Shown here: in pieces, positions 1-9,946 of the stretch | Layout of the letters: each line of letters begins with the position of its first letter | How positions within the stretch are numbered: the first letter of the stretch is position 1 | Assembly: GCA_903632075.3 (NCBI GenBank) | Contig: CAHIKZ030002622.1 | Coordinates: forward strand, 546,501-610,500 | From: Acanthosepion pharaonis | Taxonomy: Eukaryota; Mollusca; Cephalopoda; Sepiida; Sepiidae | Reading direction: 5' to 3' | DNA: 64,000 nt | Position numbers and translations under genes: made by a program | The notes under the pieces: generated by a model | Database searches by the model: none | Seen by the model: only the letters and a program-made list of their open reading frames with translations | Told to the model about the DNA's origin: nothing

Positions 1-271
1 GACACACTAATAGTATTTGCTCAATAATACTCACTTGAACAGTAATCTGTATAGTGATCTGAATAGAGAAATAGTATAGAGTAAAAATGGTGATCCAAGT
101 TGTAATAGAGGATAGAATAGAAATAGCAATTGTTAGCCATCAGCTACTTCCTATGTTTATTCTATAGTCATGGGGTCTACTTAATTCAATAATGGGATCG
201 CCTGTATTTGTTCACTGGAGATCTATGTTCAAACTCAAGTGTCAGCAGCAACACTTTATTCCTATATAACA
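1..271 (-). repeat. LTR remnant, family C (cut by window edge)
   Basis: Read on the minus strand, this begins near 271 with TGTTATATAGGAATAAAGTG, which holds an AATAAA signal. It matches two plus-strand copies at 25870-26040 and 53117-53520. Terminal TG and dispersed copies of the same length class suggest a retrotransposon LTR. The other end lies outside the window, so its internal region and TSD cannot be judged. It interrupts the SINE that continues at 272. A solo LTR is likely, but a non-LTR repeat cannot be excluded. Confidence 0.55.
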
Positions 272-472
272 ATGAACTTGGCTGAAAAATGGAACTTGGT
301 TCTCTGATTTCTCATTCCAAGCCACTATCCATTACATCACCTGCACATCACTAAGCTTATAGAACCTGGTATTCACATGTAGTCCCTCATCTAGGTACTC
401 ACCAGACTTGATATTGCTTAACTTTGCTGACTGGAGAAGAACTGGTACTTCACAAGTCATAAAAATTCCAAT
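272..472 (-). repeat. 5S-rRNA/tRNA composite SINE, fragment
   Basis: The minus strand carries a degenerate 5S rRNA-like head (about 362-465) with the order AGTTAAGCAA, then a GGTGAGTACCTAGATG-like block, then ACCAGGT. A tRNA-like middle follows at about 300-360. The tail side is interrupted by the LTR at 1-271. It is the same family as 28716-29118, where the 5S resemblance is clearest. This copy is decayed and not a functional 5S gene. Confidence 0.6.
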
Positions 473-499
473 CAAGTTGTGCCTGTTACAATGATTTTT

Positions 500-780
500 C
501 CAAATACAAATACTACTATTTAACCCATAGATGTGAAGAGAAGAGGTGGATTCGTACCTTTTCCAAGGGTATTTGTGCATAAGTGAATGCAACAAACTCA
601 ACTAGAATTTCTACTTGGCTGTCTGATTTTTCATTCTGAGCAGCTATCACATCAGCTGCACATCCCCAAGATTACAGCACCTTGTATTTCCAAGTGGTCA
701 CCCATCTAAGTACTCACCAGGCTCAATATTGCTTAATTTCAGTGATTGGAGGAGAACTGGTGTTTTATAAGTCATAAAAA
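500..780 (-). repeat. 5S-rRNA/tRNA composite SINE
   Basis: This is a second minus-strand copy next to the first. The 5S-like head spans about 681-778 and includes the conserved GGGTGACCACTTGGAAATAC block at about 690-709. The tRNA-like middle lies at about 600-680. The tail at about 500-600 contains the family-specific motif that reads on this strand as CACCTCTTCTC followed by a TATGGGTTAAATAG-like block. Neighbouring copies in the same orientation suggest a local duplication or repeated insertion. Confidence 0.6.
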
Positions 781-904
781 TTCTAATCAAGGTTTTTAAA
801 AAAGTCTGCTTCATTCCTTTCATATTTTTTTTTTTAAATTTAATCTTTTTCTTGATCGGAAAGGACCATAGAAATTGATTTCTTGCAAAGCTACCTACGT
901 TCAC

Positions 905-1454
905 ATGATCACCAATTCATATGTTAACTGCTTTGAATACTGTCTAATTTAAATGTCCTTAGAAAATTTGGTAATTTCTAAAATATGGAAATTGTTGCTT
1001 TGCTTCAGTCTGTTTTTGAATAAACTCGTGTAAAATTCATGGCTTTGAATTGAAATTTGTAGTTAACTTGGCCAAATTCGTTAAATGGTTGAATAAAAAA
1101 TAAATAAGTTTCAGGTAAAAGCCTGCCCATGAAAATCTAAATTAATTTGACAAAATTTCTGAAGTGCTCATTAACAGCTTGTTCAAATGCTCTTGAGTTT
1201 GTTGTATTTTTTTTATTTGAATCAGTTATTTTATAGGAAGGTTTATTCTTTTACTCTGAAATTTAACTAATTGAACAAATTTGACTTTACACTTCCATTT
1301 AAAAACATTAAAACCATGATGTAAATTATCACTTGAAAAATGGAAATGTGACAAAAGTCGGAAAAGCTGTATGTCTCAAAACATCATTTTAAATTTCAAC
1401 TTCAGAATCCCTACATTTTCCGCCTTTCCTCTTGATGTATATTTATGACCCTCC

Positions 1455-1493
<39 letters not shown>

Positions 1494-1714
1494 CATCAAT
1501 AAGGACATTATATGATCTTGATGAAGTCCTTTTGAAAGATGAAAGACATTACGTTGTTACTTTTATCCACTTTGTCATTCAATTAGTCATAATTTAGAAA
1601 ATATAATAATAGTTTGTACTTAACATACAGCATTACTATAAAGAAATAAAGACAAAAAATGATAAATTGCATGCCTTCACAAATTATTTCTAAATTTTAT
1701 AATATATAAATATG
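905..1714. other. Unassigned AT-rich stretch with (TA)n
   Basis: No coding region, recognisable element or RNA gene was found here. It contains a pure (TA)n tract at about 1459-1489. Confidence 0.6.
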
Positions 1715-2050
1715 CTTAACCATGATATTTACTTGGCTTTGCTTCATATACTATAGTGTTAAGTTAATCTATCTTTGTTTTTAAAAATCCCTATAATAAT
1801 TTATAAATCATATCTATCATAAAATTACTAGTTTGGAAAACTCTTCTCTAATCCATGATATTTACTTGTCTTTGTTTCATCCAGCATAATGTTAATCTAT
1901 CTTTGTCTTTAAAAATCCCTATAATAATTTATGAATTATTTCTATCATAAAATCACCAGTTTGGAAAACTCTTCTCTAATCCATGATATTTACTTGTCTT
2001 TGTTTCATTCAGCATGATGTTAATCTATCTTTGTCTTTAAAAATGCTTTT
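1715..2050 (+). repeat. ~130-bp tandem repeat (about 2.6 copies)
   Basis: The phrase CATGATATTTACTTG recurs at 1721, 1854 and 1982, a period of 128-133 bp. Each unit carries AATGTTAATCTATCTTTG and ATCCCTATAATAATTTAT. The same unit occurs in reverse at 13983-14222 and 14878-14998. It is therefore a dispersed repeat that also forms short arrays. No coding potential was seen. Confidence 0.8.
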
Positions 2051-3290
2051 AATAAATTAGATAGGTCATGTGCTGCTTTTCTTTGTCCTTCTAGAGTTTC
2101 AAATTTTCCAAGCCCTCTTTTCTCATCATTTGCTCTAGAAATGTCAATTATTTCTTTCTAATGGTAAGTATAAATGTCATTCTTATTTCTATTTTCTCTA
2201 AAAACTTCACCATTGCACACATGTTCAGTCCATGGTATTCTCAGCATTCTTCTGTAGAACTATATTTCTGTTGCTTCAAGTTTCTTTTTCATCTGTGAGG
2301 AGATTGTCCAGCATTCACTGCATATTACATATTTCAGATCTCTTTTCTTTGGTTCTAATGAAATTTTCCTATTTCTTGATACTTTGTTTATCTTTTGGAA
2401 GACATCTTTCACTATTCTAATGTGTCTTCAGATTTTGGTTTCACACTTTTTGTCCTCTATTGAAACTCTTCCCAGATATTTAAATTGGTGTACTTGCTTG
2501 TTTTTTGGCATCTCCAATATATAATTTGCATGTCAGGCTCTCCTTTTTGCTGACAACAATACATTCTATCTTCTTACAATTGATTTTCAATCCCAATCCC
2601 ATCTCGGAAGAAAGCGACGTCCAATGATGCTTAAGCATTGCAATCCCACCTTGGAAGAAAGCAGCGTCCAATGATGCTTAAGCATTGCAATCGTATCTCG
2701 GAAGAAAGCTGCGTCCAACGATGCTTAAGAATTGCAATCCCACCTCGGAAGAAAGCGGCGTCCAACGATACTTAAGCATTGCAATCGTATCTCAGAAGAA
2801 AGCTGCATCCAACGATGCTTAAGAATTGCAATTTCACCTCGGAAGAAAGCGGCGTCCATTGATGCTTATGCATTGCAATCCCATGTCGGAAGAAAGCGGC
2901 GTCTAAGTATCATAAGCCTTGCAATCCCACCTCGGAAGAAAAGCAGCATCCAATGATGCTTAAGCATTGCAATCCCACCTCGGAAGAAAGTGGCGTCCAA
3001 TGATGCTTAAGCATTGCAATCGTATCTCGGAAAAAAGCTGCATCCAATGATGCTTAAGAATTGCAATTTCACCTCGGAAGAAAGCGGCGTCCAACGATGC
3101 TTAAGCATTGCAATCCCACATCGGAAGAAAGCGGCATCCAAAGATGATTAAGCATTGAAATCCCACCTTCTAATTCTCTCAGAATCATCTCACTGCAAAG
3201 GTTGAATAAGTCTGGTAAGAAGGTATATCTTTGTCTTACACCCTTTTCTATTCTTGTATATTTACTGAATTCATTTCTGTCCATATGCTA
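2051..3290 (-). pseudogene. LINE-B reverse transcriptase remnant
   Basis: Minus-strand translations match the RT region of a non-LTR retrotransposon, in broken frames. At 3160-3284 the segment EFSKYTRIEKGVRQR followed by PDLFNL corresponds to RT motif B. At 2480-2600 GLKINCKKIECIVVSKKE lies downstream of where the catalytic YADD box should be. Sequence at 2051-2400 matches the C-terminal region best seen at 18804-19148 (ATEMW and LRIPW). The YADD region is absent and its place is held by the 47-bp minisatellite. Other copies of the lineage are at 18804-20110 and 28520-28715. The element is dead. Confidence 0.75.
2594..3172 (+). repeat. 47-bp minisatellite, about 12 copies
   Basis: About twelve copies of a 47-bp unit are built around CCACCTCGGAAGAAAGCGGC and TCCAATGATGCTTAAGCATTGC. 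Units differ by a few substitutions. The array is GC-richer than its surroundings and holds most of the local CpG. It lies inside a LINE RT sequence. Part of the unit reads LSSE on the minus strand, as in the flanking LINE, so the array may have grown from LINE sequence. A 47-bp period breaks any reading frame. Confidence 0.9.
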
Positions 3291-4270
3291 GTGGTTTCCT
3301 GCCATTATAAGTTCTGGATTTAACGCAATTCAAATTAGTTTGTGTGTTTTCATTGGTTTGTTTCATGTGGTGGTTTTATTTTTAATTACCGTGCAAAATT
3401 TTATTACAAGCCTCATTGCAAAACAGGGTTTTGCAAAATGTCTTCGGTTTGAAAAAATAAATTCACTGTTTTAATTTAAGAAACAAGAATTCTTCAAATT
3501 AAATTAGTGTTTTACAGTTCTCAAAGATTCTTAAAGTTAAAAAATGGCTAGAACACTGTTTATTCAGCATATTTTGTTTCTTTTGCTTCAATTGACTTTA
3601 GATGGAGTCAGCCATTACTTAGAGCTGCAGGCCTTGATTTATTAACTCACTTAACTGCAGATATAATAAGAATAATTCTAGCAGCTTATGTATACAAAAA
3701 AGATATCAATAGATATGATTAAGAATAAACATTTCTAATATGCAGATACAAATACAAATTTGCTTTGAAATAAGTTGTTTTTTTTTTGTCTTTCCATTTC
3801 CCTATAATCAAAGTCTGCTTTATCTTTTTAAATTCCATATAATCATAAGTTCTGGTTTATATTCAGTCATTCTCAATCCAGACAGATTTTTCTTCTGCAG
3901 TTAGCATTTTAAAATGTTCAATATTTATTTATGCATTTTTTTTAATTCAAATTGGAATTTAACATGAGAAAAGAAAGAGTATTATTTTCAATCTAGAATA
4001 AAAAAGATTCATTTCAAATTGTGAATAATAATATTTATTACTATGATCAGTGGTTAACAGGGGCAAGAAATGGTTTGTAAATTTTAACACCTCCAAAACA
4101 AAACTGCTTTAATTTAACTACCACAGAGAACCTTTTCTTCCTGCCATCAACATGACTGATGCTAGACTTCAGGGGAGCAAAACACTGTGTCTTCTTTGCC
4201 TCATGTTTTCTACTGACTTGAAGTAAGGAGACAATATTGAATCAATAGCTGCTTCTACTGTAAGGATAGT
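3291..4270. other. Unassigned AT-rich stretch
   Basis: Homopolymer-rich AT sequence. The area around 4080-4210 faintly resembles LINE-A RT sequence (aaaACTGCTTTAATT and GACTGATGCTAGACTTC), but I could not follow a reading frame. No RNA gene was seen. Confidence 0.5.
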
Positions 4271-4295
4271 TGGGTCACTAGGTCGTACCAGAAAA

Positions 4296-4890
4296 TCTTA
4301 CATTATTTATATCATTCAGACTGTTATCCTCATCTTCATTGCCATATTCACAATGTTTCAGCCTCTATATCTCTGAGATGAGGTATTATGAATACTTACA
4401 TTATTTATATTATTCAGACAGTTATCCTCGTCTTCATTGGTATATTCACAACATTTCAACCTCTATACCTTTGAGATGAGTTATTATGATTATTTACATT
4501 ATTTACATCATTCAGACTGTTATCCTCATCTTCATTGCCATATTCACAGCATTTTGGCTGTTGTACACTCCAGCTTTCTTCGGGTGATTGGAATTTCAAA
4601 TGAAACCTTTTATTAGAAAACTCTACCCCAGTGGACAAAATAAAAGTTTCAGTTTGAAATTTCAATTACCTGCAGAAGGCTGGAGCATACAACAGCCAAA
4701 AGGTTGTGAATATGGCAAAGAAGATAAAGATAACAGTCTGAATAATGGAAATAATGTAAGTAATGATAATACCTCATCTCAGAGATATAGAGGCCGAAAC
4801 ATTGTAAATATGGCAAAGAAGATGAGGATAACAGTCTGAATAATGTAAATAATGTAAGTCATCATAACACCTCATCACAGAGATATAGAC
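4296..4890. repeat. Palindromic cluster of PLE-derived units
   Basis: Three partial minus-strand units (about 4296-4378, 4379-4470, 4471-4615) meet two plus-strand units (about 4616-4790, 4791-4890) head to head. Each ends in the family 3' end, CTCATCTCAGAGATATAGA. The short units restart at GGCCGAAAC-like sequence, so about 95 bp of the 3' end is tandemly repeated on both arms. The plus copy keeps an open frame from about 4588 with YPSGQNK and SSQRYRG; the minus copy keeps the same frame. It is related to the PLE terminal repeat at 11759-12087. Confidence 0.75.
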
Positions 4891-4899
4891 AGATACTGA

Positions 4900-5092
4900 T
4901 CTTGCACATTTAGAAATCTACCATTCGCCCATGCATTGAATGCTGTTGTCATATCTGGTCTGGTGCTTCTGCTGTACATCTCAATGTTCTTAACACAATC
5001 CAAAGAAAACTTTGTAATATAATTGATCCTGACCAGTCACCTTGACTTCAGTCACTTTCTCACTGATGTGACGTGGCTTCCTATTATAAGGT
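4900..5092 (+). pseudogene. LINE-A RT fragment, left half (split by Gypsy)
   Basis: A decayed plus-strand match to the C-terminal region of LINE-A RT reads on from PTIHPCLEYCCH-like sequence (here CCATGCATTGAATGCTG) to the QSLSH region. It ends where the Gypsy LTR begins at 5096. LINE sequence resumes at 11374, just past the other LTR, and runs to the LINE 3' end at about 11735. This places the Gypsy insertion inside an older LINE copy. Confidence 0.7.
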
Positions 5093-5095
5093 TAT

Positions 5096-5300
5096 TTTTA
5101 TAACACACACTTGTACTTGGTATAATGTAATTCATTAAAGTATTCTCTATATGTAATGCTCAGGTTATTGACGTAACACTGGTATAGTTAGTATAAACAC
5201 TGACTCCAATATGACTACTCTCGACCTCATACCATGGAGCTCTTTATAGTATTGGATAAGTTCATAGAGTCACTGAGGGTGTACTCTTTACTCCACAACA
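5096..5300 (-). repeat. Gypsy element 3' LTR
   Basis: A 205-bp sequence pairs with a direct copy at 11170-11373 in the same orientation. By eye the two differ at roughly 15% of positions, so the insertion is old. On the minus strand it starts TGTTGTGGAGTAAA at 5300 and is preceded by a polypurine tract. Its far end reads TTATAAAA here but TTATAACA in the other LTR, consistent with a decayed CA terminus. A clear TSD was not found. Confidence 0.9.
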
Positions 5301-5311
5301 TCCCTCCTTTT
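5301..5311 (-). promoter_or_regulatory. Polypurine tract of the Gypsy element
   Basis: The minus strand reads AAAAGGAGGGA and touches the first base of the 3' LTR. This is the position and composition of the primer for plus-strand DNA synthesis in LTR retrotransposons, and it fixes the LTR boundary at 5300. Confidence 0.85.
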
Positions 5312-5399
5312 GAAATTACTACTTTATTAAATAAATATATTTTATTTTTATTTCATATTAGTATCTCCACCTCCTCTTTCTTGGGAGTTCACTAACATA

Positions 5400-6240
5400 C
5401 TTTACTTTGTAGTGTTTCTATCTCAGATCAACTTCTAATTCTTCTGTATGTTTTCCTTTTCTTGGACTTGTCCTTGTTGGTTCCATGATTTGTTTTGGTA
5501 CTGGTACATCAAAAATATCATACATCATTTTAACCAGTTCTTCAGGTCTTTCATCAGTTAATCTTTTCTTCAGCTGATTTTGCTGCCTTTTATGTTGGAA
5601 TTTTTTTCCTTTCATCATGTAGACCAATTTTCCAATTGTAAATGGTATTATGCTGTCTTCCCATGTTTCCTTTCCATCCTTGTATGCTCTAAAGAATACT
5701 TTATTGCTGACCTTGAAAGGATTGGTGTCACTTTTATTAACTGTTTGTGATTTTTGACTTGGAAATAACTTGTCAAACACTAATTTTACCCTTCTGGCAA
5801 ACATCATTTCTACCTGCAACATACCTGATGGTATGTTGGAGTTAGGTTAATTGGTACACTCTCAAAAAATTCTGAAGTGCCTCCTCATTTAATTTGCCCA
5901 AACTTGCTTTTTCTAATGCTCTTTTGAACATAACCATAAACCATTCTGCTTGTTTGTTAGACCTTGGACGATATTGCGTTGCCGTAATATGATCTATAAA
6001 GAACTACTTTCAAAAGTCTTGAAATTCTTTTCCAGTGAATTGTGTTCCTTTATCTGATACTATGGTATCTGGTATTCCATATCTCACAAACACTTCATAA
6101 AAGAAATTCACTGTCAATGTGGATGTAGGATTTTTGCATTTGTAAATATCCAGCCATTTCGTAAAAGTATCAACTACCACTAGATAATATGCTTTATCCA
6201 TAGGACCTGCAAAATCTATGCACAATCTTGACTATGGGAT
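5400..6240 (-). pseudogene. Gypsy integrase and pol C-terminus
   Basis: At 6010-6225 the minus strand encodes an integrase catalytic core: DFAGP (first acidic residue), FTKW, RYGIPDT and VSDKGTQF (second acidic residue). The third acidic residue is in QAEWF at about 5940-5960, after a frame break near 6000. At 5418-5822 the frame contains the C-terminal region with KVFFRAY and HKRQQNQLKKR, typical of sequence after the integrase core in this superfamily. The zinc-binding region reads into 6240-6400. Frameshifts and stops make it non-functional. Confidence 0.85.
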
Positions 6241-6509
6241 GTCTGTCTTTGGACAATGGTTCTATCTTTGTGATAGGTAGTTTTGCTGCTAGAGTGCAAC
6301 CTCTACAGACTTTTACTGGGTTTTTTTATATCTTGGTCTATTCCAGTCCAATATACAAAACTTCTCATGGGAGATTTCACTTTTTAAATGCCAGAATGTC
6401 TGGAATGTAAATCCTTTAATATACATTTCCATAACACTCAATATTACAATTCTTTGTCCATACATTATAACATCATCACATATCGAGTATGCATTCAATT
6501 CTTGATTCT
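6241..6509 (-). pseudogene. Gypsy pol, integrase N-terminal region
   Basis: Broken minus-strand frames carry NRPRYKK and NHCPKTDIP, consistent with the zinc-binding N-terminus of a Gypsy integrase. The segment joins the catalytic core on one side. A 269-bp solo LTR with a 5-bp TSD interrupts it on the other. Confidence 0.65.
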
Positions 6510-6514
6510 GTTCT

Positions 6515-6783
6515 TGTTGAAACTTGGATAAGCATGGAATAATAATAATACAACACAAAATGTACGTTAACAAAATGTATTGAAACAAGGAAAAGGTACA
6601 CAATATTTACAGTTAGTTTTGGTATATTCTTGGGAAGACTGTTCCTGCATAATGGGTTGACTAAATCGCAGTCGGGCAGAGTCTCTCGATTCGATGTCTT
6701 CTTCTCACTCCGTCTTCCGGTACCAACCCATATTTATATGGTCGGTACTCCACTTATGTAAATTAGGTGTATCATACACAACA
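6515..6783 (-). mobile_element. Solo LTR nested in the Gypsy element
   Basis: A 269-bp element starts TGTTGTGTATGATACACC at 6783 on the minus strand and ends TTCAACA at 6515. GTTCT directly flanks it at 6510-6514 and 6784-6788, a perfect 5-bp TSD. A close copy lies at 16382-16651. TG...CA ends and a 5-bp TSD fit an LTR left after recombination. It sits inside pol of another retrotransposon, so it is younger than that element. Confidence 0.93.
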
Positions 6784-6788
6784 GTTCT

Positions 6789-7470
6789 TTTTACTTTCTT
6801 TTAATTGATTCTTTATTTTAGAAATAAAGACGTCTTTTCTGCTTTTTCCTTTAACAACATCCAGTGTAACTGGTAATTCCTGTACTACATTGAACAGAAT
6901 GTTTTTAATTTCCATCTCGTTTTTTAGTACTGCTAAGACCGTGTCTTCGAGTGGTTATGCATTTTTAGTTATTAACCTAGATAATCTATCTGCATGCCCT
7001 AACTTTTTAAATAGTTGGTACTCCATTGTAAAATTATAATTTAACAGAATGGTACCATCCTGTTAAATTATAATTTTACAATGGAGTACCAACCATCTAA
7101 AAAACACCCAGCACTGTAATCTGTTATCTGTATGGATAGGCATACCTTTCTTTGAACCATATATCATTAATAAAAGCTTATGGTCTATTCACAATGTGAA
7201 ATTTCTTCCATAAATAAATTTGCGGGATTTTTTCATAGTGAATATGATTACTACAGTTTCTTTCTCTATCTGGCTTTAATTTTTCTTTGCTGGTAGAAGT
7301 GAGCATGAAGCATGTGTGAAAGCTTTCATCTTACCACTATCACATTTGTGTAAAATCACTGCTTCAACACCATAATCACTAGCATCTGATGCTACTACAA
7401 TTTTTGCTTTTGGATCATAGTGCTTTAATGATAAATCAGACGTAAGACTTTTTTTTTTTGTCAAATGCTT
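6789..7470 (-). pseudogene. Gypsy RNase H and connection region
   Basis: At 7276-7464 the minus strand reads VVASDASDYGVEAVILHK, the start of a Gypsy RNase H domain with the DAS motif. At 6960-7020 it reads YQLFKKLGHADRLSRL, matching the conserved end of RNase H where DALSRL is usual. Between them lies an 80-bp palindrome (7014-7093). The region follows RT and precedes integrase, the Ty3/Gypsy order. Several frame breaks are present. Confidence 0.85.
7014..7093. repeat. 80-bp near-perfect palindrome in RNase H
   Basis: The sequence is its own reverse complement around a central GGTACC (7051-7056). I count one mismatched pair (7048/7059) in 40. The left arm is the RNase H coding sequence that reads NFTMEYQ on the minus strand; the right arm is an inverted copy of it. 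This looks like a snap-back copying error, either at reverse transcription or later. Confidence 0.95.
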
Positions 7471-8157
7471 TTTGACATTTAGGATTCCAATTCCACTTTA
7501 CTCCTTTTTTCAATAGATTGTTAACTGGAGCTGTCAAATTATGTATATTACGTATATAAATTCGATAATAATTAGCCAGTCCTAAAAAAGTTTATAATAT
7601 AGTTACATTTTTTGGTGGAGGCATATTTCTAATTGCATTTGCCCTTGACAGATCTGGTTTCCTACCATTTTTATCAATAGTTTGTTCCAGGAATTTTATT
7701 TTTGGCAAAAACAATTCACATTTTTCTTCACTAACCTTGAATCTGTATTCTCTTAGCTTTTGCATTATTGTTTTGACATGCCTAACTTGTTCTTCTTTCA
7801 ACACATTCTTGATCAAAATATCGTCCAGATATGCCACTGTGAAATTGCAATCTACCAGCATGGTATCCATGGTTTGTTGAAAAATAGCTAGTGTCACCAT
7901 TTATAACAAAAACAAGTTGATTAAACTTATATAAACCTCTGTATGCATTTATGGCTGTTAATTCAGAGCATTGATTTTCAATCTGAATTTGTAAATATGC
8001 TTCAGAGAGTTCCAGCTTTGAAATATTTTTCTGCCATTCAACTTTGAAAAAATGTCTTCTGGACTTAGTAATGGGTAATTGCATGTTTTGAGAACTATTT
8101 AATCCAGTCGAGAAATTCACGCAAACATGAATTTTCTCATTTTTTTTTTTTATTATA
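7471..8157 (-). pseudogene. Gypsy reverse transcriptase
   Basis: The minus strand carries RT domains in order. KKKNEKIHVCVNF at the N-terminal side (about 8120-8157) is motif 1-2. LSEAYLQIQIE corresponds to the motif with the first catalytic aspartate, here read as E. YLDDILI near 7830 is the catalytic YXDD box. FKVSEEKCELF and KIKFLEQTID follow. Frames shift between 7782 and 7900. The N-terminal end is split from 8598-8640 (SKWAAPVIV) by a LINE insertion. Confidence 0.88.
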
Positions 8158-8597
8158 CCTGGCATCTCGTCTGCAGTTGCTCTCTCACAGACGTGCCGTC
8201 ACCTCCCTCTGTCTTTTTTACAAATACTTTCATGGTAACTGCTCCAAGGAACTGCTTTCACTGGTTCCCAGACTTCATGAATTTAAGTGTTCTACTAGGC
8301 TGGCACCCTTTCACTGTTGAAACTGTTAAATGTAGCCGTCTCTTCTACTCCAATAGCTTCATATCTTGCAACTCTCACCTGTGAAACTCCCTCCCTCTTC
8401 CTGTTTACCTGATAGCTATAATCTCCAACTATTCAAATGTATTGTCAATCGACATCTCCAGATGCCCTGATTTATCCCCTGTCCTTCTCTTCATCCTTTC
8501 CTCTATCACTCCTATTTGCTCTAACTCAAACTCTTGGTAACCTCTTGCGTGCTAGTGGCTTCCCACCTTGCTTGGGTTGAAATGCTTAAAAAAAAAC
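8158..8597 (+). mobile_element. LINE-A 3' end inserted in Gypsy RT
   Basis: A 5'-truncated plus-strand LINE copy starts at CTGGCATCTCGTCTGCAGTT, matches 21868-22297 closely, and ends in GGGTTGAAATGCTTAAAAAAAAAC. Its sequence covers the last part of RT, reading HPFTVETVK and FYSNSF, and the 3' UTR. It separates Gypsy codons for APVIV (8598 side) from IIKKKNEK (8157 side). Truncation and the A-rich end fit target-primed reverse transcription. A TSD longer than 2-3 bp is not evident. Confidence 0.88.
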
Positions 8598-9316
8598 TAT
8601 CACTGGTGCAGCCCATTTTGAATGGTTTGTTTTCTGCAATACACCAATTCTTTCTAGTCTGTCTGACTCTTCATTTACTTGTTCTAATACTGTGAATAGT
8701 ACGCTCTGTTTAGGTTTAAATACTGGTGATAAACCTTTTTTTTACTTGAAAATTCATCTTGTATTTTGAACTCTGACACACTTCATTAGACAGAACATCA
8801 GGAAAACATGTTTTTAATTCTTCCTTTAGTTTTCAGTTTGACTTTTTAAATTTGTTGCTTTTCTACTTACAATTTTACAATAAGTATTTCTCGGCACATC
8901 CTACAGTTTAATTAGTTCTATCCAGTCTGTACTGAATATATTCGCAACATTTCTTGGAACATAAGCTTTTTTTTTTTTTGGCTGATTATTATGAAAATAA
9001 ACATCACATCTCAATTCTCCCCACCAAAATAATTTCTCACCAGAAACTGAAGTTGCGACTTTGTAAGTCCTTTTTAGTAAAGGTTTTCCAATCTCCAAGG
9101 TTTTCTAATTTCTTTCTATCTGGTTTCATTTACTATTAAAATGTTACTACAAGTATCTAGTAACATTTTTACTCCCACATTATTGATTTACATATTAACA
9201 AATTTCCTTTTATTTCATGTGCTTATTTTTTCTGTCACAGCATTGTGTATTAATTTCTTCCTGCAAAAATTTTTTCTTGGTTTAGTTCTGCAGTGTGATT
9301 GGATATGTCCTTTTTT
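8598..9316 (-). pseudogene. Gypsy protease and start of RT
   Basis: The minus strand at 8901-9200 reads through a retropepsin-like region. MLLDTCSN has the catalytic aspartate codon at 9155-9157 but DTC in place of the usual DTG. KVATSVSGEKLFWWGELRCDV and VANIFSTDWI follow. At 8598-8640 it reads HSKWAAPVIV, the start of RT. At 9270-9316 KKGHIQSHC is half of a zinc knuckle whose other half lies at about 9947-9985. Stops occur throughout. Confidence 0.75.
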
Positions 9317-9328
9317 ACCACTGTTATA

Positions 9329-9934
9329 AAATAAAATAAGACATATCTCCACTGATTTGCAGGCAAATAAACTAACATACTTAAGAGTGAGAGCCAGATG
9401 TGAACGGGACAAGGCCCCATCACAAAATGACCATTATCTTCGTTTATGCATGTTCCCAATGCACGAGTTCCGGTCAAAAAATAAAATAATATTTTAAAGT
9501 GTTTCTATTTTTCAACAAATAAAAATGCTTCCCTCCTAATTATCTTCACGTTGTTTTTCAAGCCTGTTAAGCCATAAAAAAACGCCATAAAAGGGGTCAC
9601 ATGGAAGTACACCAGGCAGTAAACAGGAGGCCAGGGAAGAGACCTGTCACGGTCAGGTTGAGTGGTCAGCAGCAGCCAGCAGCAGTAGCGCCACGCCAGC
9701 CAGTGAGAACTACTCTGAGAGATCAACCCAGATCTTCAGCTGGCCTATGAACTATACCACAAGGTAGCTGTCCCAAATCCACATGTTCCTATTGAAATAA
9801 ATCATGTAAATCTATTTCTGCTGTTGTCATATTTCTTTCTTGCAACCATACACTTGTCTATAACACTAGTGTAAGGAGTGTGATTCAAACCCATGCCCAC
9901 ATTCATGGCTTGCAACCATACACTTGTCTATAAC
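9329..9934 (-). mobile_element. 606-bp retroposon splitting the zinc knuckle
   Basis: Flanks ACCACTGTTATA (9317-9328) and ACCACAATTATA (9935-9946) form a 12-bp TSD with two mismatches. The insertion splits the Gypsy CYNCGKKGHIQSHC motif. It is GC-richer than its surroundings (especially 9600-9740). A 28-bp direct repeat, CTTGCAACCATACACTTGTC plus TATAACAC, is present at 9839-9866 and 9909-9936. The minus-strand 3' end is A/T-rich. The family was not recognised; a SINE-like or 5'-truncated retroelement is likely. Confidence 0.75.
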
Positions 9935-9946
9935 ACCACAATTATA

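Noticed and set aside
2594..3172. CRISPR array
   Set aside because: The repeats are contiguous, with no unique spacers, and the genome is eukaryotic. It is a minisatellite.
9505..9726. Host exon in the GC-richer 9.5-9.7 kb segment
   Set aside because: It lies inside a 606-bp insertion bounded by a 12-bp TSD and shows no splice-site or domain support.
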